This document shows, piece by piece, positions 1 to 12,508 of a stretch of DNA of 64,000 bases. The DNA comes from Isoetes taiwanensis. Taxonomy: Eukaryota; Streptophyta; Lycopodiopsida; Isoetales; Isoetaceae. Positions within the stretch are counted from its first letter, which is position 1. Each line of letters starts with the position of its first letter. The notes beneath the pieces were generated by a model. That model had not been told where the DNA came from and searched no databases. It worked only from the letters and a program-made list of their open reading frames with translations. The translations under genes were made by a program, and so were the position numbers. Location of the stretch: positions 4,740,537 through 4,804,536 of the forward strand of contig JAJEKV010000066.1 of the NCBI GenBank assembly GCA_021234155.1, read 5' to 3'.

Positions 1-165
1 GAGGATTATATTTTTTCGAGCACGAGGTTGTTGGGGACAATGATTGTCTTGATATTGATCCATTGGCGGTTGGAACTCTAAACCTAGGCAAAAGGGGAGA
101 AGTATCGGTTTGAGACATTATCCACAAAAGAGCCAAGTTGATTAGTGACACCAAGCGTTGAGACA

Positions 166-1699
166 ATGGTGAAGGTTAGGGGCTCAGATTGTTGTTGGAG
201 TGATTATATGCAATTCTTCACAATAGAACAATTGGTGGAAGCAAGAGCCACTTTTCAAAAGTACGGTGTTGATGAGGGAGGACCTACATGTACACAATCT
301 TGACATGCACTTCAAGATGAAAAGAAAGAAAGCATGAAAAAAATACCCTTTGCTAGGCAAATGGATGTGTGCAAAAGCATGGCGAGTATCCATGCAATTC
401 CAACTTCTTCATGGCATATTGGCAAAAAAAAAAGAGGGAGCAGGGATTGCTTTACATGGAAATAATGGTTTGTTGAGACCACTTGTGACTAGGACCTTGG
501 CTGCCGGGGAGATATTTGAAAAATATATTGATTTCAACGTAGAGTCTATACACACAAGCTGAAGGGATGAAAAGGGAAAGTTGTTGAAAAGGTTGCCATC
601 ACATTGTACTCAAAAAGTATTATTTTGGGAAGAGTGAATTCCCTACTTGAAGTTGGGAATTCTTCCAATATCCTAGCTTTAGTAGGTTATGGAAGAAGCA
701 TTTCAATCATGTCACCATAGCAACTTCAAACAACTTTGCAAAGTGCAATTTATGTGCTAAAGTTGAAGGAGACTCTTGATAATTTGTGCAACCCTAGTCA
801 AAAGGGCTAGGATAAAGGGAGCATATGAAGGACCATATGGCCCGACCAACTATCATGTAGATCATGTTATTGGATATGGAGGACTTTATACGCATTGGAA
901 CCCAATAACTATTTATGTATTATACATGACAAGATGGACCCGGCAAAGACTTGTCTTCCATAATTCAAGTACATACAAAGTCATGTGGAAGATCATACCC
1001 TTCTGGGGTCTCAATAGTAGAACCTTGCCCAATCTTGCATGGGCCGGAATCAAACCTACTATGGCCATTTTAGTTTGGAGTTGTGGGTGATAGTCAGTTT
1101 TCATGTTGGGGGCATGGGGTGTTTGAGAAACTATGAAATGGATACAATGTCACCTCGGGACCTTCTACGGCTACCAGGGGCACTACATAGACATTGTTAG
1201 ATGAAACCCTAACAATATTGAAAAGGTTCAACAGGCAAGGTTTAGGAAGCATGGGTCTAATGAACATGTTGGAGCTTCAACTTCGCGTGCTAAACCTCAA
1301 GATCTACTAAAAAGGTTTCTCTTGCAACTTGATAATTGTCTTGGCCAAAATAAAAACGGTGGATATTTTCTTTCTATCTACTTATTTGTGGGGATATTTG
1401 AAAAAGTTAATTTAGGGTTTCTTATGCAGGGGCATACCCATGAGGATGTGGATGCATTATTTGGCAAATATGGTGTATATCAGCGTAAGCGGTGACCAAC
1501 TTTCCTAGGCTAATGGAAATCTTGCATGAATGCACTACTCAAACCCTATAACTTTCTCTCATAGAAGAAGTGCCGATTGGAAGACTTTGTGGATGGTTAT
1601 ACATTGGATCTTGAAGGTCATTCAAGGCCCTGGGTTCACTTTTTGGGTGAGAGATGGGTTCCAATCTTTCAATGGGAAGATGAGACCTTGAGAGGATGA
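166..1699 (+). pseudogene. DUF7869-like (putative transposase-type) gene relic
   Basis: Decayed protein gene read in several frames. In order, I can see a lead segment (about 166-330), a segment with Val-Cys-Lys followed by an HAIP motif (about 355-420) and an HGNNG motif (about 455-480), a CxxC knuckle (FAKCNLC, 735-755), DKMD (928-939) followed by AKTCLP, a long clean frame at 1205-1495 with LDNC..QNKN, a GIFEKV stretch and GHTHEDVDALF, and a downstream frame at 1580-1699 ending RPWVHFLGERWVPIFQW. From memory this order and these motifs match the plant/animal family Pfam calls DUF7869. The three acidic motifs (DKMD, LDNC, HEDVD) look like an RNase H-fold transposase active site, but that function is inference. 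At least four frame changes and several stops make it non-functional. The N-terminus may begin before the window. The family call is moderately sure; a DDE transposase is the nearest alternative description. Confidence 0.62.
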
Positions 1700-2490
1700 G
1701 TGGAAGGAGGGAGGAAATATGGCGTGTAGAGATGAGAATGGCAAACCTATGATACCTCTAGGTCAACCAAAAGCTTTAAAACCCTCTTGAAGAAATTGAA
1801 GCAATTGGGATTGACTAAGGAAGGAATCCAAGACTATATATAAAGCATTGGTAAACCAATCAGGATGACACCAAGTGCCTTGGTGAAACTGCTGGGAAAA
1901 AAGGTGATTAACTTTTGTTGGGGGAGATAGACACATCCTCCCGGATGAATTGAAAGAAGGGGTGGTTGCCTAAAACTAGGTGGAAGACCTTAGCAGTCTT
2001 GAGGATTTTTGATGACACTATAAGTAGCATTATGAAACAATATGCTCCCTCCTCGCCGACTAAACACTATGTTGGTCCTAAGAACAATAGGCCAAAGTTT
2101 CTAGGCATGGATGCTTATGAACCTTCCAGCGACTTGGAATGCCACCAATTTGTGGTAGTAAAAGCCATCAGATTTAGATACATATCCGGTGTGGTTGGGG
2201 TTCACTATCTCGATATTTGCAAAAGAAGAAGGTAATATTAACTTCAACCGTAATGCGGGTGGAATGGTGGTGTCGATCTATATCCCAGTTGACCAACGTA
2301 TCCGGATAAAAAAGGTACCAGTTGTTGGACAAAGAGATGGAGGAGAAATAGGAGTGATCTGATCTTTGGGTAGACTATGAAAGTGTTTTGTACTCATGGA
2401 CTCAAACACTATTCCAGCTAGAAATCACGAAATTACAATACCTCGAGGATGTTAGGGAAGAAGGCTATGATATCATTGGGGGTGCTTGAA
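1700..2490 (+). other. Possible 3' tail of the DUF7869-like relic
   Basis: This stretch is still purine-rich and coding-like on the + strand. It has a 89-codon open frame at 1966-2235 whose last third contains a VVVKA..FRY..GVVGVHYLDIC segment. I cannot match it to a family with confidence. Its position directly after the relic, and the change to clearly AT-rich non-coding sequence near 2490, suggest it is the decayed C-terminal part or 3' UTR of the same gene. Confidence 0.25.
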
Positions 2491-5400
2491 GAAAGTTGAA
2501 TAACTATGTAAAATTTTTGTTCCGTTTTTATGATATGGTGCTATATTTGTGAAATATTGACTATTTTGTAAAAATATGATATTACGTTTTCATAATTTTG
2601 AGGTGAAATGTGTGAATTTGAATATGCTACTAAAACATGCAATAAATTTGTCCCAAAATTAAGACATAAACCAATTTAATTGAATGATGGTTGTTGACAA
2701 AATGCATTATCCAACCTCATTTAATTGTCTGCCATAAACAAGCCCTCTAGTGCATCCATTGCAAGTTTATGAGAATTACATGTTATTATAGTATCTCCTT
2801 CCAAACTTGTATTCCTCTGAATCTAATGTACAAATGACCCTGATTTGGTTCAAGTTTTGAACCAAATAAATGTTAGAGCCACAAGCCCAACATACAACAT
2901 TAACAAAACAATTTCAAATTTGTTGCATCCCAAACAAACAAAAAGTTTCTTTGAACTGATGTGTGGCTTGGGTGGTGTGATCTCTTTGGCATAAAAAGTT
3001 TCTTTGGGCTTGTGTGTGCGGAAAGAAATGAAAAGAATGCCTTCTTATAGTGTAATCTTTTTGGCATATACACAATGAATTATTGAAAGCGTTTGTTAGT
3101 AGAGATGACACTTGAGAAGGAGCTCAGAATTGATTCTTCAAGTGGATGCTAAAATCTACCGCCACAACTTTGGATCGCTTCTTAAAGTAGGAATGAACAT
3201 CTTTGTGAGATACAAAAATTACTAGTAGGATCATGAGTCTTGAAATAGCGACAGCGATTACCCCACGACATCGATTCTCACGATCACAATTTCGGCCACA
3301 TTCATAAAACTATTTCGACACGAGACCCATCATGCGTTATATGGCAAATTCCATCATAATGATCCACATTGCTCAAACATCACATTATGCCGACATGGTA
3401 AAAGTCACAAGTCCTTTTCTAAAAGCACTTAAAAAAGGAGACTAGGACATTAGAAATTGAAATAGCTAATAATTTGCCTAATTCTGGTGCCAAGCTCCTT
3501 TTCATTGAAGATCAAAAATCCGGCTAATCTGATCAACATCTGAATAAGCAAGCAAAAAATCTGATTAAGCAAGCAAAAATCTCGGTAGCCCTCTTTGGGA
3601 ACCGATGCTATGGCAGTATTGCCTTCATGGTGCTTCTTGTGGCGGAAGAATAGATGTGCTTTATGGCAGTGCTACCATGGTGCTTTCTCCACGTCACCAT
3701 AGTGCTTTCTTAATATCTTTGCGCCAAAGTCAATGCGTAGGAATTTTTAATTATATCAATTGAGCGAGAGAACTATTTACAAATATGTCATCTTATTACG
3801 GGCACGGCGTGAAAATTGCCAAAGATCTTTGTGAATGGTCATAAATCTCCATTTTGGATTTATCATGCAATAGTCGTGACATCAATATTATTAGTTGTCG
3901 ATTTGAAGCCGAAATATCCGTTAGTGTGGGTGATGTTGGCTTTTTTGTTGGTGTCGAATGAATCCTATATGCATGAACAAAAGATATCGTTATTTGATTA
4001 CTTTTCTTTGGATGAGGAGGAATGGAAATTATTATGGGATGGGAAATGTGTATGGCGTGTAGTATTTTTTGACAAAAGAACTAGGAGGGAGGGACCATCA
4101 TAAAGGGGTTGGATAGATTCTATGATAAGAGCTATGTATGCTTATGTGTTTGTATTTATATCGGAAAAATCATCAATGTTTTAAGAAAATAGGCCATATA
4201 GGTATGATATAGGTAGTAATAGGACATCTTTTTATCAAGTATATAAGCATTTTATTCAAAGTTTTGTTGTTAAAAGCGCCGTCTGCCGAATATTTTGTTG
4301 TTGCACGGTCGGTGGACACAAACATCACAAAACAAAATGCACATGACACTTTCAATGGTGTGCCTAGACCAATGGTTGGTGCCATAAAAATAAAAAAATG
4401 CAAACCATGAATTTTTAGGAATGAATCTCGAAGGCGGGCACGGCCATCCATGTACTACGCTTCCATAAAATCAACCCGAGGGCTTCATAGGCTGCTGCCG
4501 GGGGCAAATTGGCTTCAATGCAAATGCTACCCCAAATGGCGACGACTGCAACGGCAAAAGCACAAAATGCGGCTTCAAGGCAAAGTGGCTTTAGGCAAAC
4601 CGAAGCTGTTGGCTTCACAACATTCTTGGGCATTCCTAAGCTCCAAATCAAAGCATTAAAGACGGTAACAACTTCGAAATGGTTCCATATGTCGCCTGGA
4701 TAGATTCAAAATCGATATAGCCGAGGCGTGCGGGAAACGTAAAACAATATCGTGCAAAGATTTAAGCTGCTTTTGCTAAGCTCCATGCAAAATCCCGGAT
4801 AATGAGAAACTCATGCCGCCTCCTCTCGCGAATCCAGCATACCTTGGCAATTTACTCTCACCATTACATTTGCCGAAGCTGCCTTCCACATAGTTTCCCA
4901 TTTGGGACCTTAGAAACGGAACCTAAAATTGTCTTCGCAACTCACCCAAAATTAGAACATCCCCTTAAACCAATTAAGCTCCTCAAAATGATCTAAATAT
5001 ACCCTTTTTCCACTTTATTTCCATCACAGAAATCATAAGCCCACCATTGCCAAAATACTCTCCCCAAATCTGAAACAAATTGGGCAAACTATAGGGTGCA
5101 TGAAATGGAGTTTTCGGGGAAATTTCGTTCTGAAGTGCTTTTCCAAATCTTACGAATGCACATAGCACATACATATATATACAAGTCATGCACTATTGGG
5201 ATCGATCTGGCTACTATCTGGAGTCTATTTTGAAACAGCGAATCTTCAAATCTGTATTAGGGCTTAACCATGATACATGAGAAAAATCGCGTCATATCGC
5301 GTTCCTCCATTCTTTGTTGTATTAAACTTCCCTCGGCCATTCTCACATTTGTGCTAGGCTTCCACAGGTTTCAAACTTCCTTCTCAAATTTCCATTGAAC

Positions 5401-7150
5401 TATGGCGGGGCATTCAACTTGCTCTTCAAAACCTAAAAAAAGGCGAGATCATATCTTTGTACTTGCTACACGATGATGAAAATAACCATCATTCAATTAA
5501 AATGGAATTATGTCAACTCCAAAATCCGTCGTCAACTGCGGGTTGTTTTTCTGGGGTTTTTGTTTTTTAAGCTTCTTTTTGGACTTGATAAATCACATAG
5601 GATTACAATTCCATGTGTAGTAGGGATGCTATTATTTATTTTTGCAATGCAATTTATATAGAACAATTTGAATGTAAAGAAAAGAATAAAGTTAGTTTTA
5701 ATGGCGAATATGTTTAAATAATCATTCTTTTCATCGTATTGGCGAAATTTTTTGTTGTTGAAGTTTATAATTCAAAATTGTAAGCAAATACATTTATGGG
5801 TAAAAGCGCTATGATGCCCAATTAGGTATCCCCGTTTATTATTAAAATATGGTGCGTGCATCCGCCCACTTTTGTGGTATGAAACTATAATTATGTGCAG
5901 CTCAAGCTGCCATTATTTAAGAATGGAGTATCAATTTTGTGGTGGAAATTCTAATTTCAAAACTAAAGTTCAAATTCCTATTCTTTTGGCTCCCTTCTGT
6001 TCTTTGCCTACGTCATGTTCTTTGAAGCTCCCTCTTTGCATGCTCAATCCATTGTGGATATGGATGTCAGCGAGGTAATCTGTCCTGAAAGTGACATTTC
6101 AGGCGAGAGAAAAAAACAAGAAGAACCAAGGGAAGAAATGCTAAAGAAACAGCCGAGGAGGAAAAGAAGAAGAGAGGGAAAGATTGGGCTTCGGAAATTG
6201 GCGTGAAGGATCGGGTTAATCCAAGTGCAAATAATCGCGATCCTATTGTCCTTAATTTGCTAGCGTCTTTTCCATAAATAACCAAAAAAAATTGAGGGAT
6301 AGCATGGAAAGAAAAATTTTTACTTGAGTTTTTGAGGGATAGAACATTGGGAAAATTTATAGGTGAAAAAATTAAATAATTTGGGAGCCAAGAGCATGTC
6401 ATTAGAACCTCTGGGACTCTATACAAAGCTTGATGAAACTCTCTACGGTAATACATATAGCGACCAAGAATAGATATGTCTTAATGTCACGTATCCGATG
6501 CTTGATTTGAAACAAAGTGACAAAATCAGCCGAGGAAGATCTTTGAAATTTATTAGGTGTTCACCCAAGAAACTGCAAAGGCAAAAGAAAAGAGAGAGAT
6601 CGATTACAATAATTGGAATATGGGTTTCTTATAAGAGGTAAAAGATTCAATGCAATTTCGGATGAGCAGGATAGAAAAGATTCAAAAAATTTTGGATTAA
6701 AGAACACGAGAGTGTCTCCTAACACAAGGATATTTAGAACTAGAAGATTGAAGAGAAATGTAAAGAGAAGAACATGCATCTCTCACTATCACGGAGGAAT
6801 CCGCAGGTTAGTTTATAAATTTTGTTATTCATGTTTTCTTAGTTATGGTGCTTAGTGTGGTGGTGCATGTGATGGTTATTGTGTTTATGTTGATTGTGGT
6901 GTACACATACTCTCATCCTATTTTGCTTTTTATGATTAAGCCATTTCCATTGCAATGGTAGTCAAGTTCCTAGGTGTCTCACTTGAGAACTTCTCCATAG
7001 ATCATCTTGCAAATCCCACCTCATTAGTTTCTCCTTAAATGGTCCTATTTTGTAAATTGATCTATTTAAACATAAGCTTCAAAAGAGTCCGTGGTTTAAC
7101 ATATTGAGAAAGAAGCATTTGAAGTGGCAATTAAAAAGTGAATTAGTAGC
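2491..7150. other. AT-rich stretch with no recognisable gene
   Basis: I see no family signature here. Open frames are short: 3816-4103 (+, 95 codons, unassigned), 4415-4651 (-, 78 codons, Ala-rich) and 6015-6206 (+, 63 codons, ending in a Lys/Arg-rich run rather like a nuclear-localisation signal). None has neighbours or motifs that support a gene call. Small local duplications occur, such as a ~22-bp unit repeated at about 3540-3585 and a short 'atggtgcttt' phrase recurring at 3625-3710. The stretch 4440-4660 is noticeably GC-richer than its surroundings and has overlapping frames on both strands, which may mark a fragment of an unidentified element. Confidence 0.4.
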
Positions 7151-7241
7151 TTCTCTTTGCTTTTGCTAAGAAAGTTGTGGATTGTTCTTTTGTTATTTTT
7201 TAGTCATCTAACTCAATCAAACACAACAAAGGAGAAAACAA

Positions 7242-7378
7242 ATATCTTCAATGAATACGTTCAAGGTATACGTTCAAGATTATGCTTTAAGTTTATCGGG
7301 GATCACAAAAGGCTAGAACCATATATAATTAGTAGAATAGATATCCTCAATGAATGCATTCAAGGCTATGCTCAAAGG
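7242..7378 (+). repeat. Two imperfect 38-bp copies at 99-bp spacing inside an open frame
   Basis: The segments 7242-7279 and 7341-7378 are clearly related (each starts 'atatc.tcaatgaat'). Their spacing is 99 bases, exactly 33 codons. They lie in a 105-codon + strand frame (7157-7474), where they give NIFNEYVQG and DILNECIQG. The preserved frame could mean the duplication happened in a coding sequence, but the protein is not one I recognise and the frame runs into the LINE boundary. Confidence 0.4.
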
Positions 7379-7469
7379 CTGAGGCATCATACCAAGTCTT
7401 GTGAGAGTTGGTTGGCGAGGATGCAAATTTTCATACGACTGTGGCTGGCTGCAGTCCCCATTGTCAGCG

Positions 7470-10400
7470 ACTAAGCATTAATGCTTACGCTTGCCTCTCC
7501 TACCGGCCCTTCTCCACTGCTCCTGCTCACTGCTCTCTCACGACCCGCCCTCCTCTGACCACACATCACCTCGCTCCATCTACTTCTCCTTTCGGCCCTC
7601 GCCCCATCCTCCCCACGACTCGGTTGCGCCTTACCACTTCTTCTTTGATGGGTATTAACTCCGGGTGGTCTCCGCGCTTAGAATCTCCAGCTTCCGCCAA
7701 AGAGAGACGATCTCCTTCCGTGGCGGCCATTATGGATCTCATCTCAACTGGAGACATAGAACATGCAGAACCTGGCTTCTGATCTGTCCAGATTTACCAA
7801 CATTTCTCGATCTTCAATATCTGCTCTGAGCGGAAGGTCATAAGGTAGGAGTTGCTTTCGCTTTACTCTTAGGACAACCTTGGCACATTCGGTTACCCTC
7901 GGAAAAATGACCGAACCTAACCAGTGCCCGTAGATTGGGTAATGCATAATACGAGGCAACCCTCTTTTTGCGGCACTTTGTTGGCACCACCATTGAAGGA
8001 GAGCACCTTCTCGCCAGCGGCCACTTTCGATGTCGCGGATAGGATGGACCGCTTATGTCGATCTATATGATGACATGCTGACACAGCGGTTAGGTAGAAT
8101 TAGGTCGCTAGCAGGGATTTCAATGCGGGCGAGTAGAAGCGGTCCGCGAGACTTGATGACCCCTCGGCGGCGATGTCGCAGAATTTCGTCGCATGAAGGC
8201 AGCACGGCCGCGGATGGGATAGCTGACGGGTCTTTTCGGCTGTGACGATTTTGCTCTTTGCTTTCATGTGGTATTTTGACTTGATAATTTGCTGTGGCGC
8301 GTCTGGTGACGGTCTCACAGTGCGCGCAGACATGACAATCGGGGAGGTCTGGCGTGGTGGACTGTATTGCTTTCGTAATAGTTACGCGAATATACATCTC
8401 ATCGGTCACGTTAGGGTGAGCCTGACGGTCGGGATGAGGAGATGACTCGGATCACCTCCACTTTATTTGGACGCGGCTTGAAACGCGGAGACTCATTATT
8501 GCGGCCTCGCCATCTCGGTGCAGTAGATTATGGCTGACGGAATCTAACGATGCTCATGGGCGGCTTCACGGCCAGTGCTGATTACACTGAAGGCGACATA
8601 CGGATTGATTGTTGAAGCTGTGCAGGATCGTGGACCCGGTGCTTTGGCGGAACCCTCCATCCCGAAATGCGCCTTTCGGGGCAACTGCTGGCCCTCCACG
8701 CATGCTTGCGGTGGTTTGATGCGAGGTGTAAAGCATAGCGCCCGGCTTCCGTCACGATGCGGATCGGATACGCTTGCGGTACCACCGCGATGCAGCGCCC
8801 ATCACGAAGGAGACAAGCGGTACCTTCGCATCGGGGAGATGTTGACTTCAGCGGACCTCATCCACTTTCGAACAGCACAGTGCGGGGGGTGGCGAAGCTA
8901 GCCCGACCTCTGGGGACATCACACGGTGAGAGCGATGCTGACGGCTTCTGCTGACCCACAGGAGAGCAGCGTGCGTACATACTGCCTCACGGAGGGCCCC
9001 GTGGTTCACCAGCGGAGAGGATGTTGTGGAGGGCTGGCGGTGGCCTAATGGGAAGGCGGTGACTACCGATGGTATCGTAGAGTTACTCGAAATGGGCGGT
9101 GACCGGCGGTAAATCCGCACTACCACGTTCATGAGCATTGCGGAAAGGTTCCCGACAATGGACCACAAAGTTGTCCCCATTCTGGTAGGCGACCTGCTGT
9201 CGCGACCAAATACCAAGCGATCGCCGTGCGATTAGGTATTTGCCAAGCATTCTCAATGATTGACCCTGACTGGCTGACGGCGAGATAATGCGGTAAGCGG
9301 GAGCTTTGGGTATACTCAGCGATTGATATATCTTTGCTACGGGCGCGATTGGCAATGAAACCATCGGTAGGACTTGTCTTCTTTGCTTTGTATAGACAGC
9401 GAAGGCTTTGTCTGGTCCCGAAAGTATGGGGCTGCGTCAATGAATTGCCGTACAATGCGAGAATACCGCTATCTGGCTGTGTAAAGTTGTTTAGCGGAGA
9501 TCACGGTAGCAGACTTTAAGCATTCACGGTAATGTCGAGGTAAATGAGAACTCGCCTCTATTAACACTTTTGGCACTCTACATTACGGCCCGGTTAAGTC
9601 GGCTAACTGGCAGGCATTGAAGGTGGCATCGGCTTTTGCGAGTCATCGCCAGCTCATCTATGCGGGCGATGTTGACCGGCGCAGGCTATGCGGTCTCATG
9701 TGGATGCCTGAACGCGATTGCGCTGAGACTCTGAAGACATGCACGTGAATCTGGCCAAGACGAAATTGGTTCTCATATCCTCTTCAGCCTTGCATGCTCC
9801 ACTGCGCTCGCATATGCGGGGGCCGGCGCAGGTCGCCCTGCACTGAAATTGCCTCGGTGAATGCGGTCAATCGTTCCGGAACGAGTCACGGGCATTTTGG
9901 CGCGGGCGCCGGGGTGACAACCGTCTGTCGGTCTGCGGGCTGGATTTCGCTGGCAAAACCCGTGGCATTGATAGACACATGCGTCTATTTTGAAAGTGGT
10001 TAATATGGATGATGCTGCGATACGCTTTTTGACCGCGGCTGGCAATGGGCCACTGGCCGGCAAGTATTGGAGAAAGTAGAATTAGGTGGTTAGCCGAATG
10101 GAACATCGCGGGGAACGCGAATGCATCTTGATGAACTGAGGCCGATTAGCTGGAATGCACGGATACTTGCTTCCTTGCCAAGCTCACGGGACCACAAGCG
10201 AGGTCAAACATTGCATTACAGGGCATCGGCAAAGCGTGCATTCATTTGCCCCGAAAAGCGCGGAATACATTGCCTCCATCATACGAGTGCCTATCTCGGC
10301 ATTAGAGATGGGCGGTGGATTGGGGAGCCCGCGGAACCGGGCTACTGTCGGTCTTTACGTCAAGCGGGTGCCATTGGGGAGGATGAGTCTCATACTTTCG

Positions 10401-10640
10401 AGTTTGCCCGGCTGACCGGTCGGTCCGGGGCAGATCGTTTCCAAAAATACGTGGGACTTGCCCTACATTTCTTGATAAAACACCATCAGTCGCGTGCTGG
10501 TGGGGTACATTCACGGGGTCTCTTTGGCCCTGCGAGCCCACCTTTTTTCCCACAGCACGAGCGTGAAATTTTGTCGGGCACCTCACCGGATCTGATACAT
10601 GAGTGTATATATTTGTGTGTTTTTGCATTTTGTATATTGG
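7470..10640 (+). pseudogene. LINE relic A (non-LTR retrotransposon), GC-rich
   Basis: A heavily frameshifted non-LTR retrotransposon. The RT can be followed near the end: a palm-like KAFD block at about 9380-9410 (degraded to SEGFVW), the block before the active site at about 9560-9650, LIYAGDVD at about 9655-9678 where YADD is expected (second-but-one Asp replaced by Gly), and MHVNLAKTKLVLIS at about 9738-9780, the conserved segment that follows the palm in plant LINEs. Upstream, 7480-7760 is C-rich and contains a frame starting at about 7648 that may be the ORF1/5' UTR end. I could not place the endonuclease (about 8000-9200). No clear poly-A ends it; the sequence turns AT-rich near 10,600. 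The base composition is visibly GC-richer than both flanks. RT identity is fairly sure; the exact ends are not. Confidence 0.55.
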
Positions 10641-10670
10641 AGCCAGGTTTGTGTGGTGATTGATCGCCCG

Positions 10671-10713
10671 CGGTTTTTCCTCGAAAACCCGCCGAGTGAG
10701 GGTTTTTAATCGA
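10671..10713 (+). repeat. Copy of a short hairpin-forming motif shared with other repeats
   Basis: The block starts with a 20-base string that is identical at 43,523 and folds on itself (ggttttt...aaaacc). It is followed in both places by a gggtttttaatc block. A weaker version lies at 41,531. It sits at the GC-rich/AT-rich boundary behind LINE relic A, so it may be a remnant of an LTR, where plant copia-type LTRs often carry such fold-back blocks near the polyadenylation region (inference). Confidence 0.4.
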
Positions 10714-10786
10714 ATAATGAAATCTAAAGCTTGTTGCGCGCCCGTGTTGGGTCGTAGGAGCCGATTATTGGTGGACCATAAAAATA

Positions 10787-10810
10787 CCTTCCTTCCTTCC
10801 TTCCTTCCTT
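10787..10810. repeat. (CCTT)n microsatellite
   Basis: About six tetranucleotide units in an otherwise AT-rich stretch. This is simple-sequence DNA with no further signal. Confidence 0.9.
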
Positions 10811-11038
10811 TAAAAGGTTCTCAAGACACCACAAAAAACTTAGATTTGTATAGTGTAGATTTATCTCACCCATTGAAGGTAAAAATAGTTGTTGTAAGGA
10901 AATGATATCTGTTTGAATTCATTTTACGAATCTCACGTAAAATAAATCCCCTAATGGAAACCTTTTTGATACTAATGATTCATCACAAGCAACATTGTTT
11001 GCAACACCTTATTTGCACCAACATCCATAAAAAACGTA

Positions 11039-11098
11039 CCAAAAAAAAAAAGGGGAGGGATTTTTTTTTTTTGGGAGGGAGGGGAGGAGGGAGGGGGG
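11039..11098 (+). repeat. A-run, T-run and G-rich tract with G-quadruplex potential
   Basis: A 13-base A run, a short G-rich block, a 12-base T run (11061-11072) and then a purine tract (11073-11098) with six G runs, five of them of three or more, separated by single A residues. Several sets of four GGG runs are available, so intramolecular quadruplex formation on the + strand is plausible. The block is isolated in AT-rich sequence. Confidence 0.8.
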
Positions 11099-11099
11099 A

Positions 11100-12035
11100 A
11101 AATAACAATTATCGAACAAGCACTTAACAACGTAATAGCCAAACAATCATTGACATATCATTTATATAGATCTTGAAGTTTGTAAGCAACTCTAGGCACC
11201 ATAAGCATATTGTTCTAACACAAAAGTTGTAGATTTTGCAACTTACCTTCACATCATTCGAAAACAAAGTTTAGAAAGTCAAAAGCTTATATATTGTACA
11301 TGAGACCAAATTACCAAGGTCGATTCCATGCGTTTCTATGCAATCCCAAAACTATACCATGCTTAACACACTTTTAATGGGTTGACAATATAAACCACAA
11401 ATCTTTCCAAGCTCGGCGATGATGCCTTCGTTTATTCCATGTCTTTTGCTTCGCAATCAATCTTACATTTTTTTTGGATTACTCAGCGGGCAAAACTCTC
11501 AAAATTTTGCCTTGTTAGCAGCGATTTCAACTATCAAAAAAGAAAAAGTAAGCATTATTGCTCAAAATTTATTCTTTTAGAAAGTTAAACGAGAGATACT
11601 TGTCTCAATATTTAGGCAAATGTATTAATATGGTCTTATCCGAAAAAGCGACATTGTAACATCCTATAAAGCCCAAGGAGGGTGGAGTTAGTTTACGGGA
11701 TGAAGCCTTTGATTTGCAATAGGTCGGTTGAAACATTTTGTTCACGGAGAATGTACACATTTATATGGGCTTGGATGCCATTATTTTTGTCATTGTTGCT
11801 CTCATGCAAAAATATAGCATCTTGACTAAGATGAGCGGATCCATAAACCTTCTAGAATAATTGCTCAATCACAAGGCATCAAAAATAAAACCAATATAGG
11901 TTTTCTTGGTTATAGATAGAAAACCATTCAATAAAACTAATGCTTGGGGTTAATTTCATTAAAAACCTTATGTGGCTAAATTGATGTGGTTTTCTCATGT
12001 GTTTTAATAAGGTGGTATTTTGACAAAGTAATTAT
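11100..12035. other. AT-rich sequence, nothing recognised
   Basis: I see no open frame of note, no repeat and no family signature on either strand. Confidence 0.5.
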
Positions 12036-12041
12036 CCATTG

Positions 12042-12119
12042 GTGGTTCATATGTGGTATTTATTAAGGTGATTTTTGAGCGTGGTTCATATATGGTATTT
12101 TTAAGGTAGTTTTGAACAT
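12042..12119 (+). repeat. 39-bp tandem duplication
   Basis: Two adjacent units starting at 12042 and 12081, both beginning 'gtggttcata/t' and continuing through a 'ggtattt..aaggt' phrase. Divergence is a few substitutions. They are embedded in a wider region where the phrases 'ggtattt' and 'aaggt' recur. Confidence 0.65.
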
Positions 12120-12352
12120 ATTTAATTGCTTAGTTCCTTAATATAGTGCTTCATGTGTGTAGTTCGTTGATATGGTTTGGTATGGTGAGGTGGTAAAAAG
12201 AGGCAGGCTATAATATAGTGTTTTAAGCATAGTTCTTACGTGTTAAAATAAGTTGGTAAATTTCAATGGTTCTTAATATGCTTCAAATATCAATTTTCAA
12301 GTCTGCCAAATTTATTGCATCCTTGCATCCAAACCATAATGGTATTGCATTT

Positions 12353-12508
12353 TATAAACCATAATGGTTTCCATAAAATGCAATGGTTTCTAACAAGTTA
12401 CAGACTATAAACCACTAGTGTACTATTGTCAAACCTTAATTGTTTTCACGTAAAATGCAATCTTTTCTCAACAAGTTAAAAACTTGTGAATCACTAGTGT
12501 TTTATTTG
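12353..12508 (+). repeat. ~78-bp imperfect tandem repeat
   Basis: Unit one (about 12353-12428) and unit two (about 12430-12508) share, in order, an 'aaacc.taat.gtttt' start, 'taaaatgcaat', 'aacaagtta' and 'cactagtgt'. The first unit also carries a short palindrome around 'accataatggt'. No coding potential was recognised. Confidence 0.6.

Noticed and set aside
6067-6456. 129-codon minus-strand open frame
   Set aside because: No domain, Phe/Leu/Ser-rich, and opposite to a purine-rich strand; it looks like a composition shadow.
7566-7782. Possible host gene start with a Pro/Ser-rich N-terminus
   Set aside because: The frame stops at once and the following sequence is a LINE; the C-rich block fits a LINE 5' region better.
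8053-8409. Bacterial-type or organelle insertion suggested by high GC
   Set aside because: No bacterial or organelle protein was recognised, and the segment leads into a LINE RT on the + strand.
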